Below are positions 12,415-26,165 of a stretch of DNA of 64,000 bases, in pieces (within the stretch, counting starts at the first letter, position 1; every line of letters starts with the position of its first letter). The stretch covers positions 10,371,363-10,435,362 of the forward strand of contig NC_080058.1 of NCBI RefSeq assembly GCF_026212465.1, read 5' to 3'. The stretch comes from Amaranthus tricolor (Eukaryota > Streptophyta > Magnoliopsida > Caryophyllales > Amaranthaceae). The notes under the pieces were generated by a model. The model saw nothing but the letters and a program-made list of their open reading frames with translations. It had not been told where the DNA came from and ran no database searches. A program made the position numbers and the translations under genes.

Positions 12415-12590
12415 GTCCAATTAGGAGTATTGACGGCTTGTGTTGTAATTTTAGTTACAATAGCATTAGTAGGTTAGCATTTTAGTCCAATTAGGAGTAT
12501 TGGCAGCTTGTGTTGTCGTTTTAGTTACAATGGCATTAGCTGGTTGGCATTTTAGTACAATTAGAAGTATTGTCGGCTTGTATTGGATTT
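12415..12590 (+). repeat. 70-bp tandem repeat, about 2.5 copies
   Basis: Units beginning GTCCAATTAGGAGTATTG start at 12415 and 12485, and a third partial unit (GTACAATTAGAAGTATTG) at 12555: a regular 70 bp period inside the 3' region of the CACTA element. A second repeated word (ATCATGCTAAATGCTTT) occurs at about 12724 and 12788. Confidence 0.85.
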
Positions 12591-13235
12591 TGTTGTCATG
12601 GGTTCTGGTCTTTGGCATATGCTTCATGCTATGTTTGAGTTGGAATTGTGATGGTTTGATTGTGAATTTGATGCTAAATTCTAAATGCTTTCCCTATACA
12701 CGTAATGCTTTTGTTAGTGAATATCATGCTAAATGCTTTGCTTATTATTTCTCAACAAAAAGTGTAGTGATGGTTTTATTGTGAATATCATGCTAAATGC
12801 TTTCCCTATAAAGTACTCAATATTGGGGTTCATTTGATTCTTAATTACTAACAAAATTAGTTGGTGTAGGTAAACATATTTTCGTTGGAAATTTTTTGTA
12901 GTCAATGATAAAGTTCGTGATAGCTACAAGCATTTTGGATGCGTGATGTTTTGGGTTATGAAGTAGTTATATGTGCACTTGTAAATTTCTGGACTTTTTC
13001 AAAGTGCCTTTCACTTGTAAATTTTTGCATGAAAACTTGTATATGGTAGGAGAATTATTTTGGAAAATTGTCTATCCGTCACATGTATATGAATTACGTA
13101 TATTTTTGACACACGATAATATTTGGGACGTGTGATATTTTGGGATACGAATTAATATATAATGATAATCAGTTATATTAGTTTAGTTGGTTATAAATTA
13201 TTTATTAATTTAATTGTCTAATTTATATATAGATT

Positions 13236-13698
13236 GTAGGTTGTTTCAAAAGATAACAAAGTCGTTGCGAAAAATGTGTATGTTTTTTACGACGGTAATA
13301 GTTGTTGCTAAAAACAGTAATAACAAATTTTACTTAAATGTTTTCCCTACAGTTAAGTCGTTGCAAAGGTTGACTATCATGTATTGCAACAACTTGAATT
13401 GTTGTGAAAAACAGATATTTAACAACGACAAAAGTTGTAGCTAAAAATGCAGAAAATTTGTCAACGACTTTTTTTGTTGCTAAAAATATTGGAAGGAATT
13501 GCAACGACAGGTCTTTTGCAACAATAGAACTCGTTGCAAAAAACAGATACCTTTTGCAATCACCATAGTCATTGCTAAAAGCTTTAGCTATGGTTGTACC
13601 CGCAACAACGGAATTCGTTGCAAAAATCATTTTTAGCAACAAAATCAGGTTTTTAGCAACGACTTTTTGTGGTTCTAAAAACAACTTTTCTTGTAGTG
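13236..13698 (-). repeat. CACTA right terminus and subterminal repeats
   Basis: At least a dozen GTTGCTAAAA, CGTTGCAAAA and GCAACGAC words in both orientations precede the right terminal repeat, mirroring the left end. The right array is longer than the left (about 460 versus 265 bp). Confidence 0.85.
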
Positions 13699-14239
13699 CA
13701 GGAACAATAATCATCGGTAAACATGTAATCTAGTTCAACTGCATCTACCATATCCACAGCACGTTCCAATAGTTTTATCTTATCCTTAAAGTTTTGTGAT
13801 ATAACTAACTCGAGAATCGGAATTTCTTCATGCACATGAAGATATCATTGTCGTTACCGGTTTTAAGGTCTTTTAATTCCGAAAATTACCTCTTAGGTCG
13901 AAGGGGTTTTCCCCCATCTAATTTCACTAGATGTGGTACTATTGGGTTAAAGGGGTTTCACCAATTAATAAATAAAGAACATCTAAACAAAAAGTTTTAA
14001 CATTAAAGGCCTTAGAACCAAACTAAGTCTCATGAAAAGAATATTACAAAAAAAATCCTTATTTACGAGCTTCATACTAGTAAGTAGCAAAGTACGAATT
14101 AAATCTTAAGTCACCTTTACTCGTTTAGACCCAAACTGCAAAACTATTCTGCTTATTGTAACAAAACAACATCATCGCAAATCCATCAACAACATGAGAA
14201 AGACAAGCAAAGGAAAACACCAGGGACATAAATTATAAC
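13699..14239. other. Intergenic stretch between CACTA element and LTR
   Basis: Minus-strand frame from 13835 down to about 13700 (starting MHEEIPILELVISQNF) runs into the CACTA end and may be a gene remnant cut by the insertion; no family recognised. The rest is AT-rich. Confidence 0.35.
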
Positions 14240-14317
14240 ATAACTATTGAATATGGGGACTCAATTTAGTAGCACCATTGAAGAAGATGAATCAAGAAGA
14301 TGGGTCAAAAAGAATGA
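14240..14317 (+). mobile_element. LTR (copia-type, unclassified), 5' part, split by hAT
   Basis: The stretch GGGGACTCAA...AGCACCATTGAAGAAG...AGATGGGTCAAA is similar, in the same order, to the start of the LTR read on the minus strand at 51721-51650. The same LTR resumes at 17997 on the other side of the hAT element. The exact 5' boundary is uncertain. Confidence 0.6.
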
Positions 14318-14325
14318 TGTGCGGG

Positions 14326-14612
14326 GTTACCCGGAACCGAACCGGTCCCGAACCGCTTGGAACCGGAACCGTTTGCGACAGGTTCTGAAACGCCCCGAAC
14401 CGCGGAACCGTGAAACCGCCGGAAAAAAACTTCATGAACCGGACCTAAAAACCGCGGTTTGGAACCAGAACCGGTCCAACGGTTCCATGGAACCGGAATA
14501 GGAACCGGGACCGGTTTGGTTGAACCGGTCCAACGGTTCCATAGAACCGAAACCGGAACCAGGACCGGTCCGGGTGAACCGGCCCACCGGTTCCATGGAA
14601 CCGGAACCGTGA
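14326..14612. repeat. hAT left subterminal GGAACCG array
   Basis: Dozens of overlapping GGAACCG, GAACCGG and CGGTTCC words, including a ~65 bp unit with GTCCAACGGTTCCATGGAACC repeated about twice and a third variant. GC-rich against an AT-rich background. Probably the transposase binding region, by analogy with Ac/Ds subterminal repeats. Confidence 0.85.
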
Positions 14613-14636
14613 AAAACTAGTCGTTGCAATTTTTTT

Positions 14637-14644
14637 TATAAATA
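14637..14644 (+). promoter_or_regulatory. TATA box of the hAT transposase gene
   Basis: TATAAATA lies directly after the left subterminal array and is followed by a CT-rich leader and an ATG at 14852. Confidence 0.55.
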
Positions 14645-14851
14645 CCCACCACTTTCAATCATTTTCATTCACAACTTATCTCTTCTCCTACTCTCTCTAC
14701 TTACTCTCTCTACTTAATTCTTTTATTACGCAATTATTCTCTTAATTACATAATTTGTCTTTTAATTATTTCTTAATTTTGTTAATTACATATTTAGTCT
14801 ATTAATTATTTATTTATTCTTAATTCTATTATTATTTCAATATTATCAATC

Positions 14852-17464
14852 ATGTCTTCATTTTTGAAAAAAGCCTCAAAAAAAGTTACTAAAGTGGCAA
14901 AATCATTGGGAGGTTCCAGCTCCTCCAAAAGAAAGGCCACTTCTACTCCGTCTGTATCAACAACACCTTCTATTAGTAATTATAATTATGAACCAAATTA
15001 TCCAGAAGGGTACGACCCAGAATTACATAATTATGCAGAAGAAGTGGAAAGAGAAATACAAATTGATGAAGAAGAAGAACAAGAAGAGGAACCAACGACC
15101 CCTATTGGGATACATATATCTCGACATTCATCAACAAGATCACATGAAGAACAACTACAAGAACAACAACAAAGACAAGCTCGTGGTAAACGAGTCAATT
15201 TCCAAACTATCGGTTAGTTTTATAATTTTATTCTTCAAATTAATTAAATTTTAAATTATTTATTTATTTAATTATAGTTTTATAATTTTAAATTAATTAT
15301 TTAGATGAAGATGAACTAGTAAGACAACCTTTTTCGGCAATACCACCTCCTAGTGGTAGAGCTGTTTCACATGTGTGGTCGTATTTCACAAAAGAACCAA
15401 CCGAGAATCTAGATATTTTCTTATGCACTTGTCAAATTTGTGAAAGTCAAGGAGTAAAGCCCTTAGTTTCATACAGTTTCGCCAGAGGTAAATACTCTTT
15501 AAGTTTTTTATACATACATTATATATTCATATTTTATAAAAATTTATTTATTGTGTTTTGTGTATACGTGTTAGGTGGTGGTACGGGATCTTTTAACAAA
15601 CATTTGGCAAAAAAGCATGGAATCACAAAAGAAACTCATGCAGCAAGCGGCAGTGGGACCACAAGTGGAAGCCGACAAACACAGTGGGACATTCCCAGCA
15701 CAGGTATGACTTTTAGATATAATCGTAATGATATGATTGATGAATTTTCTAAGTATGTAATTTGTGATGAATTGCCATTTAACCACGGTGAAAGTAGGGC
15801 ATACGAGCGTTACACTAGAAAAACTTTGCAACCACAATATAGAGCAATACCTAGGAGCACTCTTAAAAGACGCACAATTAAATTATATGAATCAATGCGC
15901 TATGAATTAGTTGAAATGTTTAAATATTTTAATGGTAGGGTTAGCATAACAACTGACATTTGGTCTGCTCCCCCACATTTAGAATCTTATATGTGTGTAA
16001 CAGCACATTGGATAGATCAAAATTGGATTATTCAAAAAAGAATAATTGCTTTTGAGACAATGCCAGAAAGACATACCGGTGAAAACATAAAATATAGATT
16101 AGTAGAGATATGTAGAGAATGGAACTTATTAGATAAGATATTTTGTTGTTCAACTGATAATGCAACCGCGAACATTAAATGTATAGAACTTTTGTATAAC
16201 GAACTGCTTTTAGTTTTATCCTTGGGGGTAGCTTATTACACATACGTTGTTGTGCGCATATAGTTAACTTATCTTGCCAAGTAGGTATAAAAGAATTAAG
16301 CGATTTATTAGATCAATTAGAGATATAGTGAAGTGGCTTAGGATTGGAAAGATAAAGAGACAATATAAACAATTATGTGACCAATATCAACTTAAAAAAG
16401 TGTATTGGTCATTAGATACTCCTACACGTTGGGGCTCAACCAACGATTTAATAAGAAAGGCGGTTGCTTATCGCCCAGTTATAACACAACTGTATAGTGA
16501 GTGTACAGATAGCTATATAGCTGATGACACTTGGGAATTAGCTATAGGTGTACATAATATATTAGAAGCGTATGACCACGCAACTAAGATTTTTTCATAT
16601 GTTTATGAACCGAACGTTCACTTAGTAATAAGTGAGTGTATTACTATTTTTTATCATCTCCTTAAACATATGCATGATGATACTAACCCATATTTGAAGC
16701 CGATTCTTGCAAATATGATGGAAAAATGGAAGGCATATTTTACCGATTTTCCTTATATTTATGGAATTGCAACCATTTTAGACCCATGTTTTAAAACTGA
16801 GGTCCTTACTAAAGTAATAGGATTTTACTACCAATCGTTAGATCGCCCGCCTACTGATGTACATAATTATGTAGGAACATGTAAAAAATATTTAGCAGAA
16901 CTCTATGATTATTACGCTAGTGTATATAACCCAAAACGCGATACGTCTAGGCGTGCTAGCGTTTCGGCACGTACCTCTTATTATAATTCGGTAATAGCTA
17001 ATATAATGAGTCAAGATGATAGTTTTGTAGGATCATCTTCTTCTTCCTCCACCTCATATTTAGAATTAGATAGTTATCTTAAACACCACTTTCAAATAGA
17101 CCAAGGTAGCTATAACATTTTAGAGTGGTGGAAAGAAAAATCTGTAAAATTTCCCATTTTATCGAGAATTACAAAGGATATCCTTGCAATTCCCGCGTCA
17201 ACAATTCCGTCGGAGTCTGCTTTTAGTGCAGGTAGAAGAGTTTTGGACGAAAAGAGATCTCGTCTTGCTCCACATAGTATTCAAATATGTGTTTGCAAGA
17301 AAGATTGGGATCAAGCGAAGATTCGAACACAAGGACTAAGGAATGATGATGATCAAGACGACGATGATGATCCATGGATGATGATGGATACATCTGCATC
17401 ATCGTCAGGAGGAGAGTCCGCGGAAGCATCTAACCAACCAGATGATGATGTCGAAGACGAATAG
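14852..17464 (+). pseudogene. hAT transposase (BED zinc finger, RICESLEEPER/DAYSLEEPER-like), frameshifted
   Basis: Three exons: 14852-15212 (MSSFLKKASKKVTK, Lys/Ser-rich then acidic and Gln-rich); intron 15213-15304; 15305-15487; intron 15488-15574; 15575-17464. Both introns are GT-AG and keep frame. The BED-type zinc finger spans exons 2 and 3 (CTCQIC, then NKHLAKKHG). The RNase-H-like core shows TTDIWSAP and STDNATAN, and a hAT-like RNase-H fold segment at GIATILDPCFK. The C-terminal dimerisation domain (WWKEKS, LAIPASTIPSESAFSAGRRV) is complete, followed by an acidic tail. Two frameshifts, near 16215-16230 and 16318-16325, bracket a short segment carrying the conserved HIRCCAHIVNL motif in another frame. 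Apart from these two lesions it is long-open, so decay is recent. Confidence 0.88.
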
Positions 17465-17811
17465 GATCAATCGGACAACGATAAATCAACATTCAACAAC
17501 TATAAATAAAAGGTATGACAAAGAACTAAGTGGGCTTTGATTCCTTCGGGATACGTAGGCAGCTTAGTATTCCTTTGGGTACTAGGTTCAAGTCCATTTT
17601 CTCCCTCTTTTTTTATTAATCATCTTTATTGACATTATCATTGATTTGTTTTTTATTAATTTATTTTTTTCATTCTTTTTGGTATATATTTTAATAACGA
17701 TGACAACTTGACAAGCAATGAATTTCGCTAATAATCAAGTAATCATCAAAGGTATGTCCGCAATATTATAATATTTTTTTTATTATATAAATATTTAAAG
17801 AAAAAATAAAA

Positions 17812-17990
17812 ATGGAACCGATGGTCCGACCCGCCGTCCCGTGAGTTGGAACCGTCGGAACCACCAAGGAACCGTTTGGAACCGCCCGGAACCGGAACCG
17901 GTCGCGATAGGTTCCAAATGGAACCGGAACCGGGTGGAACCGAAATCGGATGGAACCAGAACGGAACCGGACCAACCCGGACCGTGGCCA
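17812..17990. repeat. hAT right subterminal GGAACCG array
   Basis: GGAACCG, GAACCGG and GGTTCC words mirror the left array but are less dense. Confidence 0.85.
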
Positions 17991-17996
17991 TGCCTA

Positions 17997-18423
17997 GGCG
18001 CAGCCATCAATCTGTTTGGGTTTTGCGAGCCGAGTATATATGCACGGGCCGCAACTTGGTGCAGTTTGTTGCTATTTGGTCGTTATTTTTTTTGCTTTTG
18101 AGGGTTTCTTTATTTACTTGGAGCCCAAGTCTCTTCTTTTAGGGAGAATACTATAAATATCCCCTCATTTAGGGCTAGGGTTTTCATTCACAAATAAAGA
18201 GAGATCACAAGAGAGCCATTATTATTTGTGAGAGATATCTTGATTCATGTTGTAAATTCTTTGCGATCATAGTGAAATTATTCGATGTCGGTGCTGGTGG
18301 ACGTAGCTATCACATTGATAGTGAACTACGTTAAACCTCTTGTGTCATTTTCTTATTGTTTGCATTGGATTTCTTTATTGTTTCATTATTATTCATCGAT
18401 CTTGCTTCCGCTGTCGCACAACA
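17997..18423 (+). mobile_element. LTR (copia-type, unclassified), 3' part
   Basis: Matches the minus-strand LTR at 51121-51450 in order: a TATAAATA-like box (about 18151), AGAGATCACAAGAGAGCCAT, TTTGCGATCATAGTGAAATTA, GGTGGACGTAGCTATCACA, GTGAACTACGTTAAA, TGTGTCATTTTCTTATTG, and an end near GCTGTCGCACAACA. No primer-binding site follows, so it is a solo or truncated LTR. The region between the TATA-like box and 17997 diverges from the other copy. Confidence 0.75.
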
Positions 18424-18954
18424 ATAACCAACAAAAAGTATACAACCAACCTAGCAAACATATGTTCTAGGTTCAAATCCCATTTCTTTAGTTTTATCAC
18501 TTGAGTATATAAACTTATCCTTAATTGCAAAATATCTCTCAAATGATTGTTTGCCAGCCTATATAGGTCGCCATTGATAAAATATGGATCTTGCCATAGG
18601 AACAAATGTTAATTACTTTTTGGGTATCACACTAAACATTTAGTTATTAGGAGTATCCTTCTTGTACCCTAATGGGTATCCCAACAACACTTCTTATTAC
18701 TAGGAGTATCCTTTACTATTTAACCTATAATTTGTGTGTCTACATCCATATGTGAAGTCTAATCAATTACAACCAATCTCAAGAGTAATCATCATCAAAA
18801 GAACTCTTTTAGTCTAACCTAAAAAAGGAATTTTCAAACCTTTGTTAAACATTTTGTTTTTCAATAAGAGTAAATCTAAATTAAAGATTAATAAAACATT
18901 CATCAAAACACAATGGAAAAATTACTAAGAATAAAATCAATTATTTAGAGGCAT
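18424..18954. other. Intergenic stretch, nothing firm
   Basis: Contains GGTTCAAATCCCA (about 18471), resembling a tRNA B box, but no A box at the right distance. A word TTAYTAGGAGTATCCTT occurs twice (about 18646 and 18697). Confidence 0.4.
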
Positions 18955-19330
18955 GTTTTGCATGCTATGTTGTACGAGACAAAATGTTGGCCAGTAAAGA
19001 AAACATTTGAACATAATATGGATGTTAAAGAAATGTGTATGCTAATGTGGATGTGTGGTCACACAATGATGGATAGAATAAGAAACCACGAGTTTAGAAA
19101 GAAGTTAGGGGTTGCCCTTCTTTCTACAAAACTGCGGGAAAATAGGCTGACATGATTTGGGCATGTGAAGAGAAAGATATGATGCCCGTGAGAAGGATCG
19201 AAATGAAGGGTAAGAGAAGTCGAGAGAGACCTAGGAAAACATGAGATGATCAAATAAAAAGGGACTTGCATGACTTACACCTCTCGGAGGACCTAACTAG
19301 AGGATCAAAACAATGCAAATCGATTGAATT
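18955..19330 (+). pseudogene. LINE reverse transcriptase, C-terminal fragment
   Basis: The frame at 18958-19155 (YETKCWPVKKTFEHNMDVKE, MLMWMCGHTMMDRIRNHEFR, KLGVALLSTKLRENRL) matches the C-terminal part of plant LINE ORF2 proteins. An in-frame TGA follows at 19153-19155, where the family has Trp before FGHVKR; the FGHVKRK part and an Arg/Pro-rich GRPRK-like part continue to about 19300 in shifted frames. Only the 3' end remains, as expected for 5'-truncated LINE insertions. No poly(A) tail or duplication was found. Confidence 0.8.
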
Positions 19331-21229
<1,899 letters not shown>

Positions 21230-21501
21230 CACTAGTGGAAAAAAGCTTATATGCTGCAGTTTAATCCCCGTTACATGTTACGGTTTTGACCCGCATCACT
21301 TGTGAAAGCAACATATGACACAATATTATATGCTGCGGTTCAAAACCACAACATATAAGAGATTATATGCTGCAGTTTTAGAAAAAAAAAGTGGACTATA
21401 TGCTGCGGTTCTCCACTAAATATTAATAACTATATACATAATAATTATTACACTAATAATCATTCAAATTTCCCCAATCATTATCCAAATTAATCATCAC
21501 T

Positions 21502-22196
<695 letters not shown>

Positions 22197-22289
22197 AACT
22201 CTAAATTAACATATAATAATATATATTTTACAATAATTGTAATTTACACAATTGCAAAAATATACACATTTACAATTTAATAATGTTAT

Positions 22290-22310
22290 ACACACACACA
22301 CACACACACA
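22290..22310. repeat. (CA)n microsatellite
   Basis: Ten CA units inside the non-autonomous CACTA element. Confidence 0.95.
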
Positions 22311-22311
22311 A

Positions 22312-22410
22312 TCTACTAATACCTTACGCAAAAATTCAGTTGAAACGTGGCGATCAAACTTATCCTTCATTTCATCGATAACTTGATGCATGTCAAGGAA
22401 CGCAATCCAA
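22312..22410 (-). pseudogene. Possible CACTA protein exon remnant
   Basis: Minus-strand frame with MHQVIDEMKDKFDRHVSTEF followed by LRKV, then a possible splice donor. Similar in style to helical segments of CACTA accessory proteins; too short to assign with confidence. Confidence 0.3.
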
Positions 22411-23873
22411 CACTGTAGTTACACAAAACACAGAACATAAGAAATTTGTTGTGCAAAGCAAGCTTAATATTACAACAAAAATAATATGCCATAAACTCTA
22501 AAATTCATATTTATACGACGTACTATAACTTGCAACCAAATACAACACAATTTCAATATGCTTTAAACTTTAAAATTCATACTTATACATGTACAATACT
22601 ATAATTCTAACTTATATCATACATCCATCAACTAGTAAAATTACCAACATTTCAAATGAGATTCACATAACAAAAACAATCCATAAAAGTATAACCTATG
22701 GTTTAATACATTAAAAATACAAATTTCGATTTACAAACTTAGATTCACATAGCACAAACAATTTAAAAACACTCTTGTGAAAGAGGATAAATTACTTAAA
22801 AAACGCAAATGAGTTATACACAACAATCCAAGTTATACAAAATATTTCAAGTTACATAATGTCTTAAAAGCTAAAATTCATACTTATATTCTTCATACTT
22901 ATGTACACAAAAACAAACTTATATACACAACATTCCAAGTTATAAATTTTTACATTGATTTCATACTTATAATACACAAAAACAACCTTATATACAGAAC
23001 ATTCCAAGTTATAAACTTATACTTACATAACTTATACACAATAACATTTTACACAACATTTCAAGTTATAAACTTATACATTAAAATTCATACTTATATT
23101 ACAAAAAAATAAACTTATACACAACATTTCAAGTTATACACAACATTCAAGTTATAAACTTATGCTTTAAAATTCATACTTATACACAAAGACAAAATCA
23201 TACACAACATATGTTCAAAGGTTGAAGCTTGAATAAACCCTAAAATACCATGAAGCTTGAAAAAGTAAAAGGTTGAAAAAATTATACCGTAGATTGTTTA
23301 AAAAGCCCTCATATTGTATGCTTCTAAGAATAGCTTCACATACCAATCTCCAAACACCAATTTATCAAAACCTAAGTGAGATTCACATAACTTGCATCAA
23401 AAAACGAAGACAACAATATATACCTTAAAAAAACGAAGACAACAATAAATACCATTACAATCAAAAACCTAAGTGAGATTCACATGACTAGCATACAAAA
23501 ACTAAGCCCTAAAACACCATGAAGCTTGAAAAACTAAAAAAAGAACAAGAACAACAACAATTTTCGTGGGTTTTGAAGAAGAAATTATACCTTAAAAAAA
23601 ACGAAGCCCTAAAACAATTGCATAGGTTTTGAAAAAGAAGAACAACAACAATTTTCGTGGGTTTTGAAGAAGTTAAAGGTTGAAAAAGAAAAAGAAGAAG
23701 AACAACAAATTTTCATGGGTTGAAGAAGAAGGTTGAAGAAGATGAAGAGAAATGAGCAAATGTTGAAGTACGGCAGGGTTTGAAAACAAATATTATAATG
23801 TGTTATATGCTGCGGTTCTTTGAGAACCGCAACATAAATTATGCAGCATATAAGGTTATTTCCATTAGAGATA

Positions 23874-25193
23874 ATGCGACTTCTCATTATGTGTGACCGA
23901 AAAGTTGAAAGGTTAAGAATCTTGCCGTAGCCAAATTAGCAATGAATACTTGCCATACCTCCAAAACTAGTTCTCTTGGAGATGGGATCAATGCAAAATT
24001 GTGCCCATAAAACATTTTTTTCCTGATAGTTGTTATATACCATCGTATATTGTTTGCATTATGACTTTAACAATATTATGTGTTGTTTTTGACAGTAAAC
24101 TGCGTTTACTTAAAATTTTAAACCTTATAATATTTATATCTATGATCAAAACTCGTATTTGGTCTACATTTTATATTTACTAAAGTTCTTTCTACGAAAC
24201 ATATATTGCATTTTGTAAGTTAGTTCGCAATTACTTTCCTTTACGTTGAACTTTAAAAAGTTATCTATTACTTTTTAGTGATTTTGCTACAATGTAAATG
24301 TCAAAGTGATAACTTAATATGTATTGTATAGCAAAATTAGAAGAATAATGTGAATAGTTTATTTTGAATTTATGAAATAAGGACAAAAAGTTTTGCATTC
24401 ATACTCTCCTTTTTCTTCTCTTAAAATTTTTGTTTTTTACATTCAATTCCATTTAACAATACAATTTTAATAAATTATGTATTTGAACCCATAATAAGTA
24501 ATTAAATAAGTAGAGAATAGAGTTTTGTTTCAAAAAAAAAAAAAAAAAGTAAAGAATAGAGTTTTGTCTTAATTTGAGTAAAAACTGTCTTTTTTATGTA
24601 AGGTTTTGAAATTAAATTTCATATAACTTTTCATTTTTATGATTCCATTAGCCTTTATAGTATAATCCAAAAAACGTTATTTGAATAATTAAAAAGTTTT
24701 CTTTTCAATAAAATTACTAGAAAAAATATCAGTTACTGTATCAGTTGTTTAAGGGCTTTTGCATCGACTAACAACCGATGCAAGTACTCCCAAAGTCCCA
24801 ATGCAACAATTTGGTCACTCACCCTAAACTTGGGATATACTACTATATCTTTTCAAGTCGTATCATCATAGAATCATAATTGCAAATTGTAGTACAATTA
24901 TAATCACTCCTATTCACTATTATTATTGCATTTGCTTTTTTATATAATTTAATGTATTATTTCAATTCTAATTATTTCTAATTATTCTTAATTTAAAAAA
25001 AAACTAAAATTTGATAAGAATAATAAAATTTACATTGAGAGAAATCAATCAAGATTCAATTTGACTATATTTTAACTAATAAATTACCAACAAAACACAT
25101 ATTAAAAGTGATGGATAAATATTATTTAAAAATCAAATGAGATAGTAATAGTGATCGATTCTAAATCACTAATCTCGGAATCCTATTTTATCA

Positions 25194-25195
<2 letters not shown>
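23874..25195. other. AT-rich intergenic stretch
   Basis: No gene recognised. Contains the poly(A) insertion described separately, and a small patch (24755-24840) with GCATCGACTAACAACCGATGC, an imperfect inverted pair. Confidence 0.5.
24510..24567 (+). mobile_element. Poly(A)-only retro-insertion with ~19-bp target duplication
   Basis: GTAGAGAATAGAGTTTTGT (24510-24528) is followed by TTC and 17 A residues, then by GTAAAGAATAGAGTTTTGT (24549-24567). The flanks differ at one base. This is the structure expected of an extremely 5'-truncated LINE-mediated insertion that kept only its tail. Confidence 0.6.

Positions 25196-25283
<88 letters not shown>
25196..25283. repeat. (AT)n microsatellite
   Basis: About 43 uninterrupted TA units. 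Confidence 0.97.
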
Positions 25284-25289
<6 letters not shown>

Positions 25290-26025
25290 GTGTAAATATA
25301 TGCTCCTTTTATCTTATGAAATTTACCTTACTTTTCTTTTAGTTTGTTTCATTAAATTTGTATCATTTAAAATTTTGACCATTATCTACGCAATTAAGTC
25401 ATCTATTTATTTCATCCACATAATTTTTCCACTTTCCCGTAAAATACCATTTTACTCAATTTTCTTAATTTTCCTACCAATTATGATGGGGACATTATAG
25501 AAGAGAGAGTAACACACATTTTTCATTGTCATATCAAGGGATACAAACATTAAGCAATGGACCAGGCTATAATCTTATCAATCTAGATAAAACCCCAACA
25601 AAACAGAAATTGAGGGGCTAAGAGGAATGTGAAGTTGGATCATTGACTTCTTTTGCACTAGACTGTTGGACTGATAAGGCTGTGTTTGGTAGATTCCACT
25701 AAAAATAACAAAAACCTGACACTAGCCGGTGGGGAGTATGTCCCTTTCAAATCATCAATATCAATCAAATATATCGATTAAAATAATTCATTTTATTGTC
25801 ATTTCCTCTCCTAATGAAATTAGGATTTTATACTCCTGAACTTAAAATTTCTTACATATATATACTTTAACCTTACTAAATAATACCTTTATCATACTTA
25901 AAAAACAAAATTACAACATAAAATTTATGGAGCAAAAGCTAAGGGATTCAATCAGCAAACAAATAATCGAGATTATTTTTATTCGAATCGTATTAATTTT
26001 TTAAAAAAAAAAGAGAAAAAAAATT
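25284..26025. other. Intergenic stretch, nothing recognised
   Basis: No conserved frame or repeat seen. Confidence 0.5.
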
Positions 26026-26041
26026 GAGTCGCATGCGACTC
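26026..26041. repeat. Perfect 16-bp palindrome, left end of MULE-like element
   Basis: GAGTCGCATGCGACTC, self-complementary over its whole length. Confidence 0.85.
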
Positions 26042-26104
26042 ACCCAACTTATTTTATTTTATTTATTTTTCTTTTTTTTATATAATATACTTAATATTTT
26101 TGTT

Positions 26105-26107
<3 letters not shown>

Positions 26108-26162
<55 letters not shown>
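26108..26162. repeat. (TTA)n microsatellite
   Basis: About 18 TTA units; followed to about 26380 by looser TTATTG/TTATTA repeats. Confidence 0.95.

Positions 26163-26165
<3 letters not shown>

Larger units (their letters stand above)
6896..13698 (+). mobile_element. CACTA (En/Spm) DNA transposon, decayed
   Basis: The left end begins CACTACAAGAAAAC and the right end, in reverse complement, begins CACTACAAGAAAAG, the diagnostic CACTA terminus. The 3-bp flanks are CAA (left) and CAG (right), a target duplication with one change. Subterminal regions are packed with short GTTGC/GCAAC motifs. Inside are two transposase genes in the plus orientation: a TnpD/TNP2-like gene (Transposase_21 family) and a second gene of the plant Transposase_24 (Ptta/En/Spm) type. 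Both are interrupted, so the 6.8 kb copy is inactive as a coding unit, although its ends are well preserved. Confidence 0.92.
14318..17996 (+). mobile_element. hAT DNA transposon inserted in an LTR
   Basis: It encodes a BED zinc finger / hAT transposase and is bounded by two arrays of GGAACCG-type words. The likely terminal repeats are weakly matched: left TGTGCGGGGTTAC, right (reverse complement) TAGGCATGGCCAC. I could not find a convincing 8-bp target duplication, so boundaries may be off by several bases. Both sides are LTR sequence of the same family and orientation, which supports insertion into a pre-existing LTR. Confidence 0.8.

Noticed and set aside
18440..18490. GGTTCAAATCCC, like a tRNA B box
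   Set aside because: No A box upstream and no flanking duplication.
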